64,000 nucleotides of DNA from Dictyobacter vulcani (lineage in GTDB: Bacteria; Chloroflexota; Ktedonobacteria; Ktedonobacterales; Ktedonobacteraceae). The position numbers and the translations under genes were made by a program. Where the stretch lies: assembly GCF_008974265.1 (NCBI RefSeq), contig NZ_BKZW01000001.1:1488001-1552000 (forward strand), given 5' to 3'. Position 1 is the first letter of the stretch. The number at the start of each line of letters is the position of its first letter. The notes below the pieces were generated by a model. That model did no database searches. It saw only the letters and a list, made by a program, of their open reading frames with translations, and was not told the origin of the DNA. This document shows positions 49,117 to 58,494 of this stretch, in pieces.

Positions 49117-50697
49117 CTATTTTGACGTGACAAAACGGAATAGTCGAGTGCCACAAACAGGACAGGTACCTTCCATTGCACTACGTCCATTCTTTGTAAC
49201 AATCTTCTTACCATTTTGCATTCCACGTTTGGTACGACACTTTACACAATAGGCTTCGGTGGCAGCAATCGGAAGCTCAATCAGGTCACTGGCAATTGGA
49301 TCTGATGTAGCCTGTACAGCTGGTTCTTTCAGGACCGCTTCAGTCTTCTCTTCCGTGGCAAAGTTTGAGGCAACAACGGACTCCTGCTGATCTTCAGCAA
49401 CAGGTGCTGGCGTCAATTCCACGACAGCTTCTTCCTGCTCTACAAGAGGAAGTGCCTCGGCTACCACCGCTTCCATTTCTGGCTCAGTAATCGCCTCTTC
49501 CTGCTCTACAAGAATTTCTTCTACTGATGCTGGCTCTACTACTGGATCGTTGCTGCTCGACTCTTCTACTATTGGAAGAGCGGCTGCCGGCTCTATCACT
49601 GCATCACTGCTTGTCTCATCAATCCTGAGCTGCGGCTGCCCGCTCATTGGTACTTCAAGTTTCTGACTGGGCGTTGATCGAGCATCATCGACTTTTTCGA
49701 TAGCAGGGGTAACAGGTGCCAGATTGGTTTCCGCTATCTGCGCAGAGCGCATGCCCTTGTTCTGCCAGGTCAGAATCTGATTAATAACTGCGGTGGGGCG
49801 TTCTTCGTGCACACGTATGCTGGTATCGTTGAAATGGGTTGTTTGCACCACTGAAGAGTGCTGCTGTACTTTTGAACTGGATGGTATATTGCCACCCCAG
49901 ATCATCAAGACAGGTTGAGAAAGTTGTTGCAGCGTCTGTGATACATCTAATTGTAATTGCTCATCCAGGTAAGCCCGCAGTGCATGCTGTGCACCTGGTT
50001 GCTTGACCACAGCACGGGCGTGTTGGAGTTCTCCATCCGTTACTTGCTGACTGGCAACCATGTGCTGTTGCGCAAGTGCCCGTCGTAAAAAGCTGCGCGA
50101 ATAGATCGAACCATAGAGAGAAGTCACCAATTTATACTGGCCAAGCCAGTTACGTTTGTCACGAGCAGACAATTGATCCTGTACGAGTTGCAGGGGTGAA
50201 AGACAGACCAACCCACTACAAAGATCAGGAGTACGTTGCGCCACCGCGACACAATAATTGCAGCTTAAGCCACTGGCAACCAGGGTCGCTGGCTGACCAA
50301 CAACATCTCTCAGAAAGTCTTGAAATAGACTGATATATGTCTCAGCGCTATAAGCCAGCTTTGGATGTCCTGATAAGCCAAAACCCAGCAGATCTAAGGC
50401 ATAGACACGATAATTTTTGGCCAATCCATCAAAAATATTTCTCATTTCATAAGAAGAACCAGCCACTTCAGGCGCATGAAATAAAACCAGAGGAGGTGCA
50501 TCCTGGGCTCCCAGGACTTTATAAAAAATATCACCATGGGTCCAAGTATAAAGATGTTCCTCTCCTGACAGCACGCTTTTGAGTGGGGATGGAGTTTTTA
50601 GAACATTTCTAACCATCATAAATAAGACTCCAACTAGAGCAAATGCAAGAATTTTTACGCTGGCGCGGCTATAGTTTCCAGTATGACGCATGCGCAA
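49117..50697 (-). CDS. Membrane-anchored alpha/beta-hydrolase fold fused to zinc ribbon
   Basis: A 526-residue protein. One membrane helix lies at about 15-30 (ILAFALVGVLFMMV). An alpha/beta-hydrolase fold follows (about 45-315): VLFHAPEVAGSSYEM, YALDLLGFGLSG, and an elbow ASGLSCNYC in which Ser145 is in GLSCN instead of GxSxG. The position where the acid is expected reads WGGNIP; a His is present in VHEERP. Residues about 330-475 are an acidic low-complexity linker rich in E, V, A and P, with repeated LVEQEEA. The last 50 residues are a four-Cys zinc ribbon (CVKCRTKRG...CPVCGTRLFRF) like DUF5679. Catalysis is doubtful because of the altered elbow. Confidence 0.85.
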   Translation of the reverse strand: MRMRHTGNYSRASVKILAFALVGVLFMMVRNVLKTPSPLKSVLSGEEHLYTWTHGDIFYKVLGAQDAPPLVLFHAPEVAGSSYEMRNIFDGLAKNYRVYALDLLGFGLSGHPKLAYSAETYISLFQDFLRDVVGQPATLVASGLSCNYCVAVAQRTPDLCSGLVCLSPLQLVQDQLSARDKRNWLGQYKLVTSLYGSIYSRSFLRRALAQQHMVASQQVTDGELQHARAVVKQPGAQHALRAYLDEQLQLDVSQTLQQLSQPVLMIWGGNIPSSSKVQQHSSVVQTTHFNDTSIRVHEERPTAVINQILTWQNKGMRSAQIAETNLAPVTPAIEKVDDARSTPSQKLEVPMSGQPQLRIDETSSDAVIEPAAALPIVEESSSNDPVVEPASVEEILVEQEEAITEPEMEAVVAEALPLVEQEEAVVELTPAPVAEDQQESVVASNFATEEKTEAVLKEPAVQATSDPIASDLIELPIAATEAYCVKCRTKRGMQNGKKIVTKNGRSAMEGTCPVCGTRLFRFVTSK

Positions 50698-51055
50698 CCT
50701 CCTGCCACAACTACAAACAATAAAATATCTACTCTTCTCGTAGGACGTAACGACTTTTTATTATTCGCTGGATGATCGAGAAACAGCAGAACGTGTCGGC
50801 TGAGTTTAAGGCTGCTTCAATCCAAATTATAGCTGCTAGAGCAGCGAGAAAAGACTATTTTAACCATGCGTAGCACAATATAGCCATCCAGTAAAATTTT
50901 TATGTTCTTCAACAGATCCAAATCTACTGAAAAAACATAGTTCATTTACCACACCAGTCCCTGGAGATTCAGCGCGAAACCGCTACCCATCCCAGGGTTC
51001 TTCTTGAGTATATCACCATCTGTCATCCTTAAAGCTTATAATTTCTCAATGCATT
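50698..51055. other. Intergenic region before element B
   Basis: About 360 AT-rich bases between the hydrolase-fold gene and element B. It presumably contains the hydrolase promoter. No supported ORF or RNA gene. Confidence 0.35.
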
Positions 51056-51252
51056 TAGTATGTTGTTTGAGATTCACGCTGATCGGGAGCGTCGCGAGCA
51101 ACCGCACTCGGGCACTAAAGTGCCCGGGCTTCTTTTTTATATATTTTTCGTGCAATATATGTGCATATGCACATATATTGCACGAAAAATATATAAAAGG
51201 CAGGTTCCCTCCGGGAACGAGTGCGGCAGGAATGAAAGTCTGACACATTCTT
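51056..51252. repeat. MITE-like element B with 32-bp perfect palindrome
   Basis: Second copy of the element type at 2079-2279, in the same orientation. Degenerate terminal repeats are AGTATGTTGTTTGAGATTC on the left (from 51057) and AGAATGTGTCAGACTTTC read inward on the minus strand from about 51251. The shared 17-nt core CGGGCACTAAAGTGCCC is at 51109-51125. A perfect 64-bp palindrome (arms 51135-51166 and 51167-51198, no loop) follows, then a hairpin GTTCCC-TCC-GGGAAC near 51204-51218. The palindrome has no similarity to the hairpin of element A. The right end lies 80 bp before the plsY start. Confidence 0.72.
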
Positions 51253-51331
51253 AGCTGCGCACTAGTCAATTTAACAGAAGCAGTTTATAATGGGCCTGGC
51301 ACTGGATGTAGATCAAACAAAGGAGAAATCG

Positions 51332-52015
51332 ATGCCCAATATCATCGGTTCGCTTATCATTACGGCACTTATGGCTTATCTTTGGGGCTCAATTCCCGCT
51401 GGTTACTGGATGGGGAAGGTACTGCGTGGCAAAGATTATGATATCCGCGATCATGGCAGTCGCAAAATAGGAGCAACGAATGTACAACGTACGCTCGGCA
51501 CCGGGCCAGCGCTAATTGTGCTGGTTATTGATCTCTCAAAAGGTATCGGACCCGCACTACTGGCTACGTTTGTTCCATTCTTCTATGGTGGCGGCTGGGG
51601 AATTCTGGTCGCTGGCCTGGCAGCGTTGCTGGGACACTGTTATCCTATCTTCATTGGCTTTAAAGGGGGCCGTGGAGTTCTCACTGGCGCGGGGGCGCTT
51701 TTAATCTGCTCTCCACTCACTTTCTTGTTAGCAGCAATTACCACAATCAGTACAGTCCGTATCTGGAAATATGTATCACTCGGCTCGATTGTTGGTAGTG
51801 CAACTGGTATTATTTGTGGCATTATCTTTTATGTGCTCGGAGTACTTCGACCTGGCTTCTTTGCCGCAGTAAGCCTTCCTCAAATGGTATATATGATTAT
51901 CGCTCCATCACTGATTATTATTTTTCACCGCGATAATATCGATCGTCTACTGGCTGGTAAAGAACGTAAATTCGGACAAAAGGTAGCGGATACCGAGGCT
52001 AGTACAACAAAATAA
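51332..52015 (+). CDS. plsY: Glycerol-3-phosphate acyltransferase PlsY
   Basis: A 227-residue integral membrane enzyme that acylates glycerol-3-phosphate with acyl-phosphate, the first step of phospholipid synthesis. Typical motifs are WGSIPAGYWMGK, DIRDHGSRKIGATNVQRTLG and GFKGGRGVLTGAGAL. The start MPNIIG at 51332 is chosen because AAAGGAG lies 7 bases upstream; the longer frame adds 14 residues. It is convergent with pgsA, another phospholipid gene. The C-terminal 20 residues are a polar tail. Confidence 0.95.
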   Translation: MPNIIGSLIITALMAYLWGSIPAGYWMGKVLRGKDYDIRDHGSRKIGATNVQRTLGTGPALIVLVIDLSKGIGPALLATFVPFFYGGGWGILVAGLAALLGHCYPIFIGFKGGRGVLTGAGALLICSPLTFLLAAITTISTVRIWKYVSLGSIVGSATGIICGIIFYVLGVLRPGFFAAVSLPQMVYMIIAPSLIIIFHRDNIDRLLAGKERKFGQKVADTEASTTK

Positions 52016-52048
52016 GCGAGTAGAGCAGACTCTTCTCGCTTATTTTTT
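52011..52048 (+). terminator. Terminator of plsY
   Basis: AATAAGCGAG (52011-52020) pairs with CTCGCTTATT (52035-52044) and is followed by a T run to 52048. It includes the plsY stop codon and also faces pgsA. Confidence 0.88.
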
Positions 52049-52060
52049 AAGAAGATCTGC

Positions 52061-52678
52061 TCATTTCGCTGCTTCTTCACTGGATCGCAAGAGCGGCCAC
52101 CCTCCAATGAGATACTCCACACCAGACATAATGGTCCAGATCGTGGCAATAATAATCAAGCCATCAGCTATCAACAACAGGATCTCGGCTGGATTAACGG
52201 TCTGGCTATTGAAGGTGAGCATGGGTGGAAAGAGCGAAAGCATATGCGCGCCCAGACCTTTGGCCAGTAACAATGCTCCCAAAGCCACCAGGGTGATAAA
52301 GGTTTTCTGCTTACCCCAGACACCCGCCGGGATCACTTTTCCTTTGGCCGCCGCAATTGAGCGCAGGCCCGATACCATCAACTCACGGGTCAGAATGATA
52401 AATGTCACCCACGCAGGTACCAGATTGAGTTGTACCAGGGCAATCAGCACGGCAGCGACAAAGACTTTATCCGCCGTCAAATCCAGAAAAACACCTAACG
52501 ACGAGACAACTTTAAAGCGTCGAGCCAGATATCCATCCAGGTAGTCAGTCACAGATCCCAGGAAAAAGATGATTGTGGCCAGCAGGAAAGCCCAGGGCTG
52601 GTTGACCAACACCAATATGAATACCACTACCGTGGCTACCAGACGACTGATACTCAGTATATTTGGGAGATTACGCAT
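52061..52678 (-). CDS. pgsA: CDP-diacylglycerol--glycerol-3-phosphate phosphatidyltransferase
   Basis: A 205-residue membrane enzyme of phosphatidylglycerol synthesis. It begins LPNILSISRLVAT and has the full CDP-alcohol phosphotransferase motif: DYLDGYLARR, then SSLGVFLDLTADK, with all four Asp. Several membrane spans follow. AAGGGG precedes the ATG. Alternatives in the same family (cardiolipin or phosphatidylinositol-phosphate synthases) are less likely, given ILTRELMVSGLR, which is usual in PgsA. Confidence 0.94.
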   Translation of the reverse strand: MRNLPNILSISRLVATVVVFILVLVNQPWAFLLATIIFFLGSVTDYLDGYLARRFKVVSSLGVFLDLTADKVFVAAVLIALVQLNLVPAWVTFIILTRELMVSGLRSIAAAKGKVIPAGVWGKQKTFITLVALGALLLAKGLGAHMLSLFPPMLTFNSQTVNPAEILLLIADGLIIIATIWTIMSGVEYLIGGWPLLRSSEEAAK

Positions 52679-52809
52679 ACATACCCCTTATTATGCAGCT
52701 ACCCGTTTTTTCACGGATAGCTTTTGTGTTCCGATATTGCCCATGCCGTTATGGAGACAATTAGTCACATTATATGCGAATCCTGACAGCGTTGTATAGT
52801 TGTTAAGGG

Positions 52810-53829
52810 CTATGAAGCCTTGACTGCTACCAGTAGATCACGTCGCTTAATGACCCGATCGACGGGATGCACAAATTGTGTATATGGACCTTCGTTCAGG
52901 ACCTGAAGTTGAGTATGCTCTTGTAGTAAAGCCAGCATATCCGTGCGCTCCACCCGCGTAGCATTCCACGCCAGGGCCAGCGTTCCACCCGGCAGAAGCA
53001 TACTTTCCCAGACCGGTAGTGCTTTACTCAAAAGGGCAGCGATTTCTGCGAAATGTTGGATACCATAGGGCAGGTCACCCACAATGGCGTGCATATGGGG
53101 TCCACCAACCACCTCACGCATATGCAGAACAGCATCCCGGGTATCCCCATTTGCCAGTACAAGTTGCCGGGTATTCCCTTTAGGACCAATCTCAAATTGA
53201 TAGCGACGTCCACTGCGGCGGCCACGCTCATCGGTCTCTTTAAAGCGGATGCGTTCACCCTCCAGGTACTGGCGCACAAAGACAGCCGTCGTATCTACGT
53301 CCTGGCGATTAAGTTCAATACCAAACGCATCATGGCCCAGTGCCAGACAAAGAAACAGGGTCGTACCACCACCACATAAAGGATCTAAGATTCTCAAACG
53401 ATCCGTCGAGGTAGTTTCATAGCGACCTGCGAAGATGGCCGCATTCAACAAGACACGCGTAAAGGTTTCATTGGTCTTGCCACGATAGCGTCGCGCCTCG
53501 GACATCTCCCAGGGAATAAAGGGCGTGAACTGTGGTTCAATAGGACGTAGAAGCGGACCAGCGATATCTCCCAGCTGATCAAAATATTCATATCCTTCGC
53601 TCAGCGCTCCTAAGCGCGGTATCAACGTGGACAGCAGGCTCCGGATCTGACTGGCATGAGCCTCATCAAATGTGACCAGCAAATACTTCTGGCCTGCCAG
53701 TGTTATAGCTTGTATATCCTGAATCAAACCACCTGCAGGACTGGTCAACAGTTCAGGTGGTGCCAGGAGCGCAGTCATATCAGCATACTGCGTATTGCGT
53801 TGTGGTGTAATTTTGAGCGCGATTTTCAT
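52810..53829 (-). CDS. Trm11/UPF0020-like RNA methyltransferase
   Basis: A 339-residue SAM-dependent methylase. The SAM motif I is ILDPLCGGGTTLF, preceded by the family GRY-like segment RVLLNAAIFAGRYE, and the catalytic motif IV is GDLPYGIQ (DPPYG type), which fits N2-guanine methylation in tRNA or rRNA. The N-terminal 140 residues might include a divergent substrate-binding domain, but no clear THUMP motif is visible. The RNA target is unknown. No convincing Shine-Dalgarno sequence was noted before the ATG. Confidence 0.87.
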   Translation of the reverse strand: MKIALKITPQRNTQYADMTALLAPPELLTSPAGGLIQDIQAITLAGQKYLLVTFDEAHASQIRSLLSTLIPRLGALSEGYEYFDQLGDIAGPLLRPIEPQFTPFIPWEMSEARRYRGKTNETFTRVLLNAAIFAGRYETTSTDRLRILDPLCGGGTTLFLCLALGHDAFGIELNRQDVDTTAVFVRQYLEGERIRFKETDERGRRSGRRYQFEIGPKGNTRQLVLANGDTRDAVLHMREVVGGPHMHAIVGDLPYGIQHFAEIAALLSKALPVWESMLLPGGTLALAWNATRVERTDMLALLQEHTQLQVLNEGPYTQFVHPVDRVIKRRDLLVAVKAS

Positions 53830-53974
53830 AGCTAGCAGTATAACATAGCGATGAGCCAGTTCCTAGCACTCAAACGTACACAGTAACAGGGGTCGAGGAC
53901 CTTCACTATTGCCAGACAAGTTTGTACAATACAAAAAGACACACAATTTCATTGAGCAGCATGGAGGGTGTTGT

Positions 53975-55531
53975 ATGCATATCGTCACCATTTCGGAAAT
54001 GAAAACACTGGAAGCTCAGGCTGAACAACAGTACGGCCTGACTTCGCCTATACTGATGCAGAACGCAGGGAAAAGCGCAGCCGATCTTTTTGAGGCGAAC
54101 CTGCTGCCAACTTATAGCTTGAAAGGATTGAAGGTCCTTTTTCTGATTGGTCCTGGCAATAATGGCGGCGATGGGCTGGTGATGGCAGAGCACCTGAAGA
54201 ATGCCGGGGCCCTGATCAGTCTGTATCATTGGAAAGAACAAAAACTCATCGTACAAGGCAAACATCAGCAGGATCAGCCAGTGCATGAGCTTCTGACCAC
54301 TCAGATCAAGGACGCCGATTATATTATTGATGCATTGCTGGGTACCGGTCGTTCACGGCCCCTGCCAGATGATATGCGTGCCCTGCTGGCTCTGGTTAAA
54401 GAAGAGCGCTCGCGCAGAGAAAGTCTTGGACTGGTGGCGATTGATCTTCCCACCGGACTCAATGCGGATACAGGTGAAGTCGATCCTGGTAGTATTGCAG
54501 TTGATACAACCATTACCCTGGCTTATCCCAAACTCGGCTTCTTCTTTTTTCCTGGACGAGACTATATCGGTGATCTGGAAGTAGGCGATATCGGTCTACC
54601 AGATGCCTTAGAACCCTCATCACACACTGAGATGATCACAGGACAACAAGTGCATAAACTCTTGCCTGAGCGGCCTCTCAATAGCAATAAGGGGACATTC
54701 GGTAAAGTAATGCTCCTCTGTGGTTCACTACCGTATCCCGGCTCTGCATTCCTGGCGGGCAATTCCGCAGCGCGCGTAGGGGCAGGATTAATCACGCTGG
54801 CTGTGACTGAAAAAATGTTACCGTTCTATGCCAGTTCATTTCATGAAGCAACTTTTGCAATTTTACCTGAGGAAGATGCCGAGAGCTTTGAACGTGCCAA
54901 GGCATTGATTGAAAAACTTGAGGGCTACAAAGCCTTACTGATCGGACCTGGCCTGGGCCAGTCGGCCAATACACGTGAGGTGATTCTGCAAGTGCTCGAA
55001 CATCTCCGTTCGCTCCCTGACGATAAACGCCCTCATCTGGTTATCGATGCCGATGGATTAAATAACCTTTCTGCCCTGGAACGCTGGTGGACCTTGCTGC
55101 CAAAGGATACGGTGATTACACCTCATCCAGGTGAAATGGGACGCCTCAGCGAGGGCATCAAAGTCTCGGGTGGTAATATTGAGCGCCTGGAGTTAGCACG
55201 CAAGAAAGCACAGGAATGGCAGGTCAATCTGTTACTAAAGGGTTCTTGCACCCTGATAGCCAATCCAACTGGAAACACACGCATTAACTGGTGGGGAAAT
55301 CCAGCCCTGGCGACTGCTGGCACAGGAGATGTTCTGGCCGGTATGATCAGTGGCTTCCTGGCCCAGGGCATGTCACCGTTTGATGCCGCCAGCGCCGCAG
55401 TCTACCTGCATACAGCCGCTGCGGATCTGGTGAACGAACATATGAATATCGAGCGGGCCGGCCTGCTGGCCTCCGATCTCCTGCCGTATATCCCGATGTC
55501 GCTGGTCAACACAACATACTCTGAATTATAG
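53975..55531 (+). CDS. nnr: Bifunctional NAD(P)H-hydrate epimerase/dehydratase
   Basis: A 518-residue repair enzyme for hydrated NADH/NADPH. The N-terminal epimerase domain (YjeF_N) has PILMQNAGKSAADLFE, GPGNNGGDGLVMAEHL and VAIDLPTGLNADTGEV. The C-terminal ribokinase-like ADP-dependent dehydratase has GTFGKVMLLCGSLPYPGSAFL, VIDADGLN, ITPHPGEMGRL and NPALATAGTGDVLAGMISGFLAQG. The start MHIVTIS at 53975 follows GGAGGG at about 7 bases. It is a single gene with a hairpin at 55563-55611. Confidence 0.96.
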   Translation: MHIVTISEMKTLEAQAEQQYGLTSPILMQNAGKSAADLFEANLLPTYSLKGLKVLFLIGPGNNGGDGLVMAEHLKNAGALISLYHWKEQKLIVQGKHQQDQPVHELLTTQIKDADYIIDALLGTGRSRPLPDDMRALLALVKEERSRRESLGLVAIDLPTGLNADTGEVDPGSIAVDTTITLAYPKLGFFFFPGRDYIGDLEVGDIGLPDALEPSSHTEMITGQQVHKLLPERPLNSNKGTFGKVMLLCGSLPYPGSAFLAGNSAARVGAGLITLAVTEKMLPFYASSFHEATFAILPEEDAESFERAKALIEKLEGYKALLIGPGLGQSANTREVILQVLEHLRSLPDDKRPHLVIDADGLNNLSALERWWTLLPKDTVITPHPGEMGRLSEGIKVSGGNIERLELARKKAQEWQVNLLLKGSCTLIANPTGNTRINWWGNPALATAGTGDVLAGMISGFLAQGMSPFDAASAAVYLHTAAADLVNEHMNIERAGLLASDLLPYIPMSLVNTTYSEL

Positions 55532-55562
55532 CGATTAATCAAGCTGCCAGCAGCACAAAAAA

Positions 55563-55611
55563 TGACCGTCATAACTTGCTTAACCCTGTTAGGGGATAGC
55601 AATGACGGTCA
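55563..55611 (+). terminator. Hairpin after the NAD(P)HX repair gene
   Basis: TGACCGTCAT (55563-55572) pairs with ATGACGGTCA (55602-55611) around a 29-nt loop with its own CCCTGTTAGGGG hairpin. It is followed by ATTTGCC and lies between convergent genes. Confidence 0.6.
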
Positions 55612-55699
55612 ATTTGCCTTATAGATAACAAACAACGCAGAGCATTCACAAGCGCAAACAGGCCTGCTAGATAGCTATGCGTAGCTTAGTAGGAAAAGC

Positions 55700-56167
55700 T
55701 TATTTGGCAGCAGCCTTTTCCGCCGAATCAACCACATTGACTGTGATTTTTGGCTCTAACTGAGATGCAATCTTCACTGGAACACTGAATGTGCCCAGCG
55801 AACGGATTGGATCTGGTAGATCGATAACACGGCGATCTACGGTAACATTCTCGGCATCGCGTAATGCAGTCGCAATATCCTGGCTCGTGATCGAACCATA
55901 GAGACGACCCTGACTACCAACTTTTGCCTTGAAGGTCAGTGAAATCTGACCCAGTCGCTCAGCCAACTGCCGATTGAGTTCGGCCTGCTTCTCCAGCTTA
56001 CGCTGTTCAGCAGCAATGCGTTGTGTGCGATTGGCGATCAAACCCGGGGTCGCTCCTGCAGCCTTCTGGTGCGGCAAGAGGTAGTTACGGGCATAACCAT
56101 TGGCAACCTCTTTCAGGTCACCAGCTTTTCCCAAACCTTCAACGTCTTGTAACAAGATGATTTTCAT
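55700..56167 (-). CDS. rplI: 50S ribosomal protein L9
   Basis: A 155-residue ribosomal protein. The N-terminal domain MKIILLQDVEGLGKAGDLKE and NGYARNYLLPHQKA is diagnostic, followed by the long connecting helix and a C-terminal domain with KVGSQGRLYGSITSQDIA. The start ATG at 56167 follows GAGGAG at 6 bases; a GTG two codons upstream is less likely. The usual neighbours rpsF, ssb and rpsR are not here. Confidence 0.97.
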   Translation of the reverse strand: MKIILLQDVEGLGKAGDLKEVANGYARNYLLPHQKAAGATPGLIANRTQRIAAEQRKLEKQAELNRQLAERLGQISLTFKAKVGSQGRLYGSITSQDIATALRDAENVTVDRRVIDLPDPIRSLGTFSVPVKIASQLEPKITVNVVDSAEKAAAK

Positions 56168-56479
56168 GAACACTCCTCACAGAGGGGGGTCAAAACCCGA
56201 CTTCCTCCTCACGCAATTATACGCGTGATAGTATACACCCTGAGTTAAATGAAAGCAAGTATCCCTATGTCAGGGGATAGTTCCATACTGATACTTTTTA
56301 TCTCCATACTCCTGGACCATTTGTGGCAAAAGCCAGTTCTAACTTTTAGCAACGGTCCAGGACAAATAACATAAAATCAGTGATGTGTTGCAGCCACTAA
56401 ACTTCTACCCTATAATGACTGCTATCAGTAACTATTATTATTCAACGACGAGAACTCATCTATCACAAAGGAATTCTCT
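56168..56479. other. Intergenic region between divergent genes
   Basis: About 310 bases between rplI and the CoxG-like gene. The L9 promoter must lie here. No repeat or ORF is supported. Confidence 0.35.
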
Positions 56480-57205
56480 ATGAATATCGAAGGTACCTAC
56501 ACCCTACAGGCATCAGCCCAGGAGGTCTGGCGTTGTCTGACTGATCAAGAAGTACTTCACGCCACGATACCTGGCTTACAAGATATCTCAGCCGTAGATG
56601 CACATACGTATGATGTCATGCTCACAACGAATACCAGGCCGTTCGCGGGATCACACCATGGTGTCATGATCCTGTCAGAACAACAATATCCTTACCATTA
56701 TCGCCTGACTTTCACGAGCGATGGTGAAAGTAATTTGAGTGGAGTTGGGAGTATCCATTTACACGAACGTGGACATCAAACAATTGTAGCATATAAAGGT
56801 ACATTGACCACCAACAAGGTCAGTGCCCGCCTCTCTTCATCCTTGATTAAAGGCGCGATTAAGCTTTTTATCCAGCAATATTTTCAAAACCTGGCTGAAT
56901 ATATACGCACCCATAAATCACCGATTACAACGAAGCTTGACGCATTAGATGATACGGGCATGCCTTCGACTTCAGATGCTTTTGTCATGTCTTCCTATGC
57001 GGATAAACAAGATCATGCACCATTACCTGATACGCTGGCCGCCAGATTCGTACAGCTACTTCGCCTGGGCAAGAAAGATCCACAGGAACAGGTACTTTGG
57101 GAGCAGCGCATTCGTCGTACCAGTACGATTACTGGCTTCCTCTTTTTGATCTGGGTAGGAACACGCATCCCAAGACGCCGCACACGCAAGCAGCCATTAA
57201 ATTAA
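56480..57205 (+). CDS. CoxG-like SRPBCC protein with C-terminal membrane helix
   Basis: A 241-residue protein. The first 150 residues form an SRPBCC/CoxG-type domain (MNIEGTYTLQASAQEVWRCL, ATIPGLQDI, GVGSIHL, LIKGAIKLFIQQYFQNLAEYI). A polar linker follows, and then one hydrophobic segment (TITGFLFLIWVGTRI) with a basic end (RRRTRK), so it is probably membrane-anchored. As for the paralogue at 7671, no cox genes are near; ligand and role unknown. AAAGGA precedes the ATG. Confidence 0.82.
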   Translation: MNIEGTYTLQASAQEVWRCLTDQEVLHATIPGLQDISAVDAHTYDVMLTTNTRPFAGSHHGVMILSEQQYPYHYRLTFTSDGESNLSGVGSIHLHERGHQTIVAYKGTLTTNKVSARLSSSLIKGAIKLFIQQYFQNLAEYIRTHKSPITTKLDALDDTGMPSTSDAFVMSSYADKQDHAPLPDTLAARFVQLLRLGKKDPQEQVLWEQRIRRTSTITGFLFLIWVGTRIPRRRTRKQPLN

Positions 57206-57303
57206 AACGTGTAGATAAAGTCGCCTGGCAGACTACCGCATTGTTGAAGATATATCCATCTGACACAGGATAACTGCGGTACGTGCTTTTCAAGTACACA
57301 CTG

Positions 57304-58494
57304 TCAGGCGTCAATGATTGAACGCAAGCGAGATTTCCAGCCGTTATCATCATCATTTGAAGACTGCGTATTTTCAACCACCCAGCTGCGGGTTCCATCA
57401 AGTGCACGAGCAGGAGCAGGCCGCGTCTGGCGCGTATCTTTTGTCAGGAGATTGCGTAAGGCGGTCTGAGCTGCTTTTCGCACATCTAACACTGGATCAT
57501 TGAGGAGCGCAGTGATTGGTTCGATTGCTGATTGAATGGACATACGCCCAAGCGCCCGGGCACTGGCCGCGCGTTCATCAGAGGTAGGTGCCTGCAGTAA
57601 TAGCAAGAGCTCACCAGTCAATTGCGTTAATGAGAGATCTGCAATTAAACGTAACAAGCGGTTGCGCCGCATAGGATGTTTCACCTTAACCAGGGCAGCA
57701 CGGCAGTCAGCCGCAACCTGGGCCCGATTATGAATTAATCCCTGAGCTTTTGCTTCGGACACCGCCATTTCTGGTGAGAGGGCTGAATTTCCACGCAGAA
57801 ACGGCTCAATCCAGTGGGCCACCTGATCAGATTTTCCTGCCGTCTCATGCAGTTGTAGAATCTCATGATGATGAAGATCTAACCAGTGATAGAGAGCCAG
57901 CGTCACTTCCGCATCGCGCGCGGCATAAGCCACCATCGCTGGCGGTAGTGGACGCCGCGTCCAGTCAGTACGTTGCAGACTTTTATCCAGATGATATCCA
58001 AAAGCCCTTTGTAACATTGCCGCCAATGAAGATTCGTGCTGACCAAAAATAGAACGGCAGGTAGCCTCTAAATCATAATAATGGACCACCTGCAATCCTC
58101 GCTCAGCCATCACACGCATATCCGCCCCCGCACCGTGCAAAAGCACAGCGATGGCAGGATTGCCCACAACCTCAACTAGTGGTGAAAGATCTTGCAAACG
58201 CAAAGCATCCACCACAAAGCAATGATTCTCAATAGCAAGCTGTAAGAGTGCGAGACGAGGGATATTTGAAACAGCCTCGCCCTGTGTTCGCGATCGCACC
58301 TGGGTAAATTCCGCATCCACCGCCACCACACCAGACTGCTTTAATAAGTTGACAGCATTAGCAAGTTGTGCCGGGCGGTCAACCCAAAAGCGCTCTCCAC
58401 GCTGCGGCAAAATACCCTGCGGTGGAGTCGGTCCCAGATATCCATGTAAATTTTCCAGGTTCTCTAAATCTATTAATGGTGAATTATCACTCAA
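57304..58494 (-). CDS. RNase D-like 3'-5' exonuclease with HEAT-like repeats
   Basis: A 396-residue protein. The DEDDy exonuclease core has AVDAEF (D60, E62), VLLHGAGADMRVM (D125) and Y190xxxD194 in VAYAARDAEVT, so all metal ligands and the catalytic Tyr are present. An HRDC-like helical region may follow (about 240-290). Residues about 290-360 form HEAT/PBS-like repeats (SARALGRMSIQSAIEPITALLNDPVLDVRKAAQTALRNLL split in two). RNase D trims tRNA 3' ends; here the target is not known. The start is a TTG without a good ribosome site, so it is uncertain. Confidence 0.86.
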   Translation of the reverse strand: MSDNSPLIDLENLENLHGYLGPTPPQGILPQRGERFWVDRPAQLANAVNLLKQSGVVAVDAEFTQVRSRTQGEAVSNIPRLALLQLAIENHCFVVDALRLQDLSPLVEVVGNPAIAVLLHGAGADMRVMAERGLQVVHYYDLEATCRSIFGQHESSLAAMLQRAFGYHLDKSLQRTDWTRRPLPPAMVAYAARDAEVTLALYHWLDLHHHEILQLHETAGKSDQVAHWIEPFLRGNSALSPEMAVSEAKAQGLIHNRAQVAADCRAALVKVKHPMRRNRLLRLIADLSLTQLTGELLLLLQAPTSDERAASARALGRMSIQSAIEPITALLNDPVLDVRKAAQTALRNLLTKDTRQTRPAPARALDGTRSWVVENTQSSNDDDNGWKSRLRSIIDA

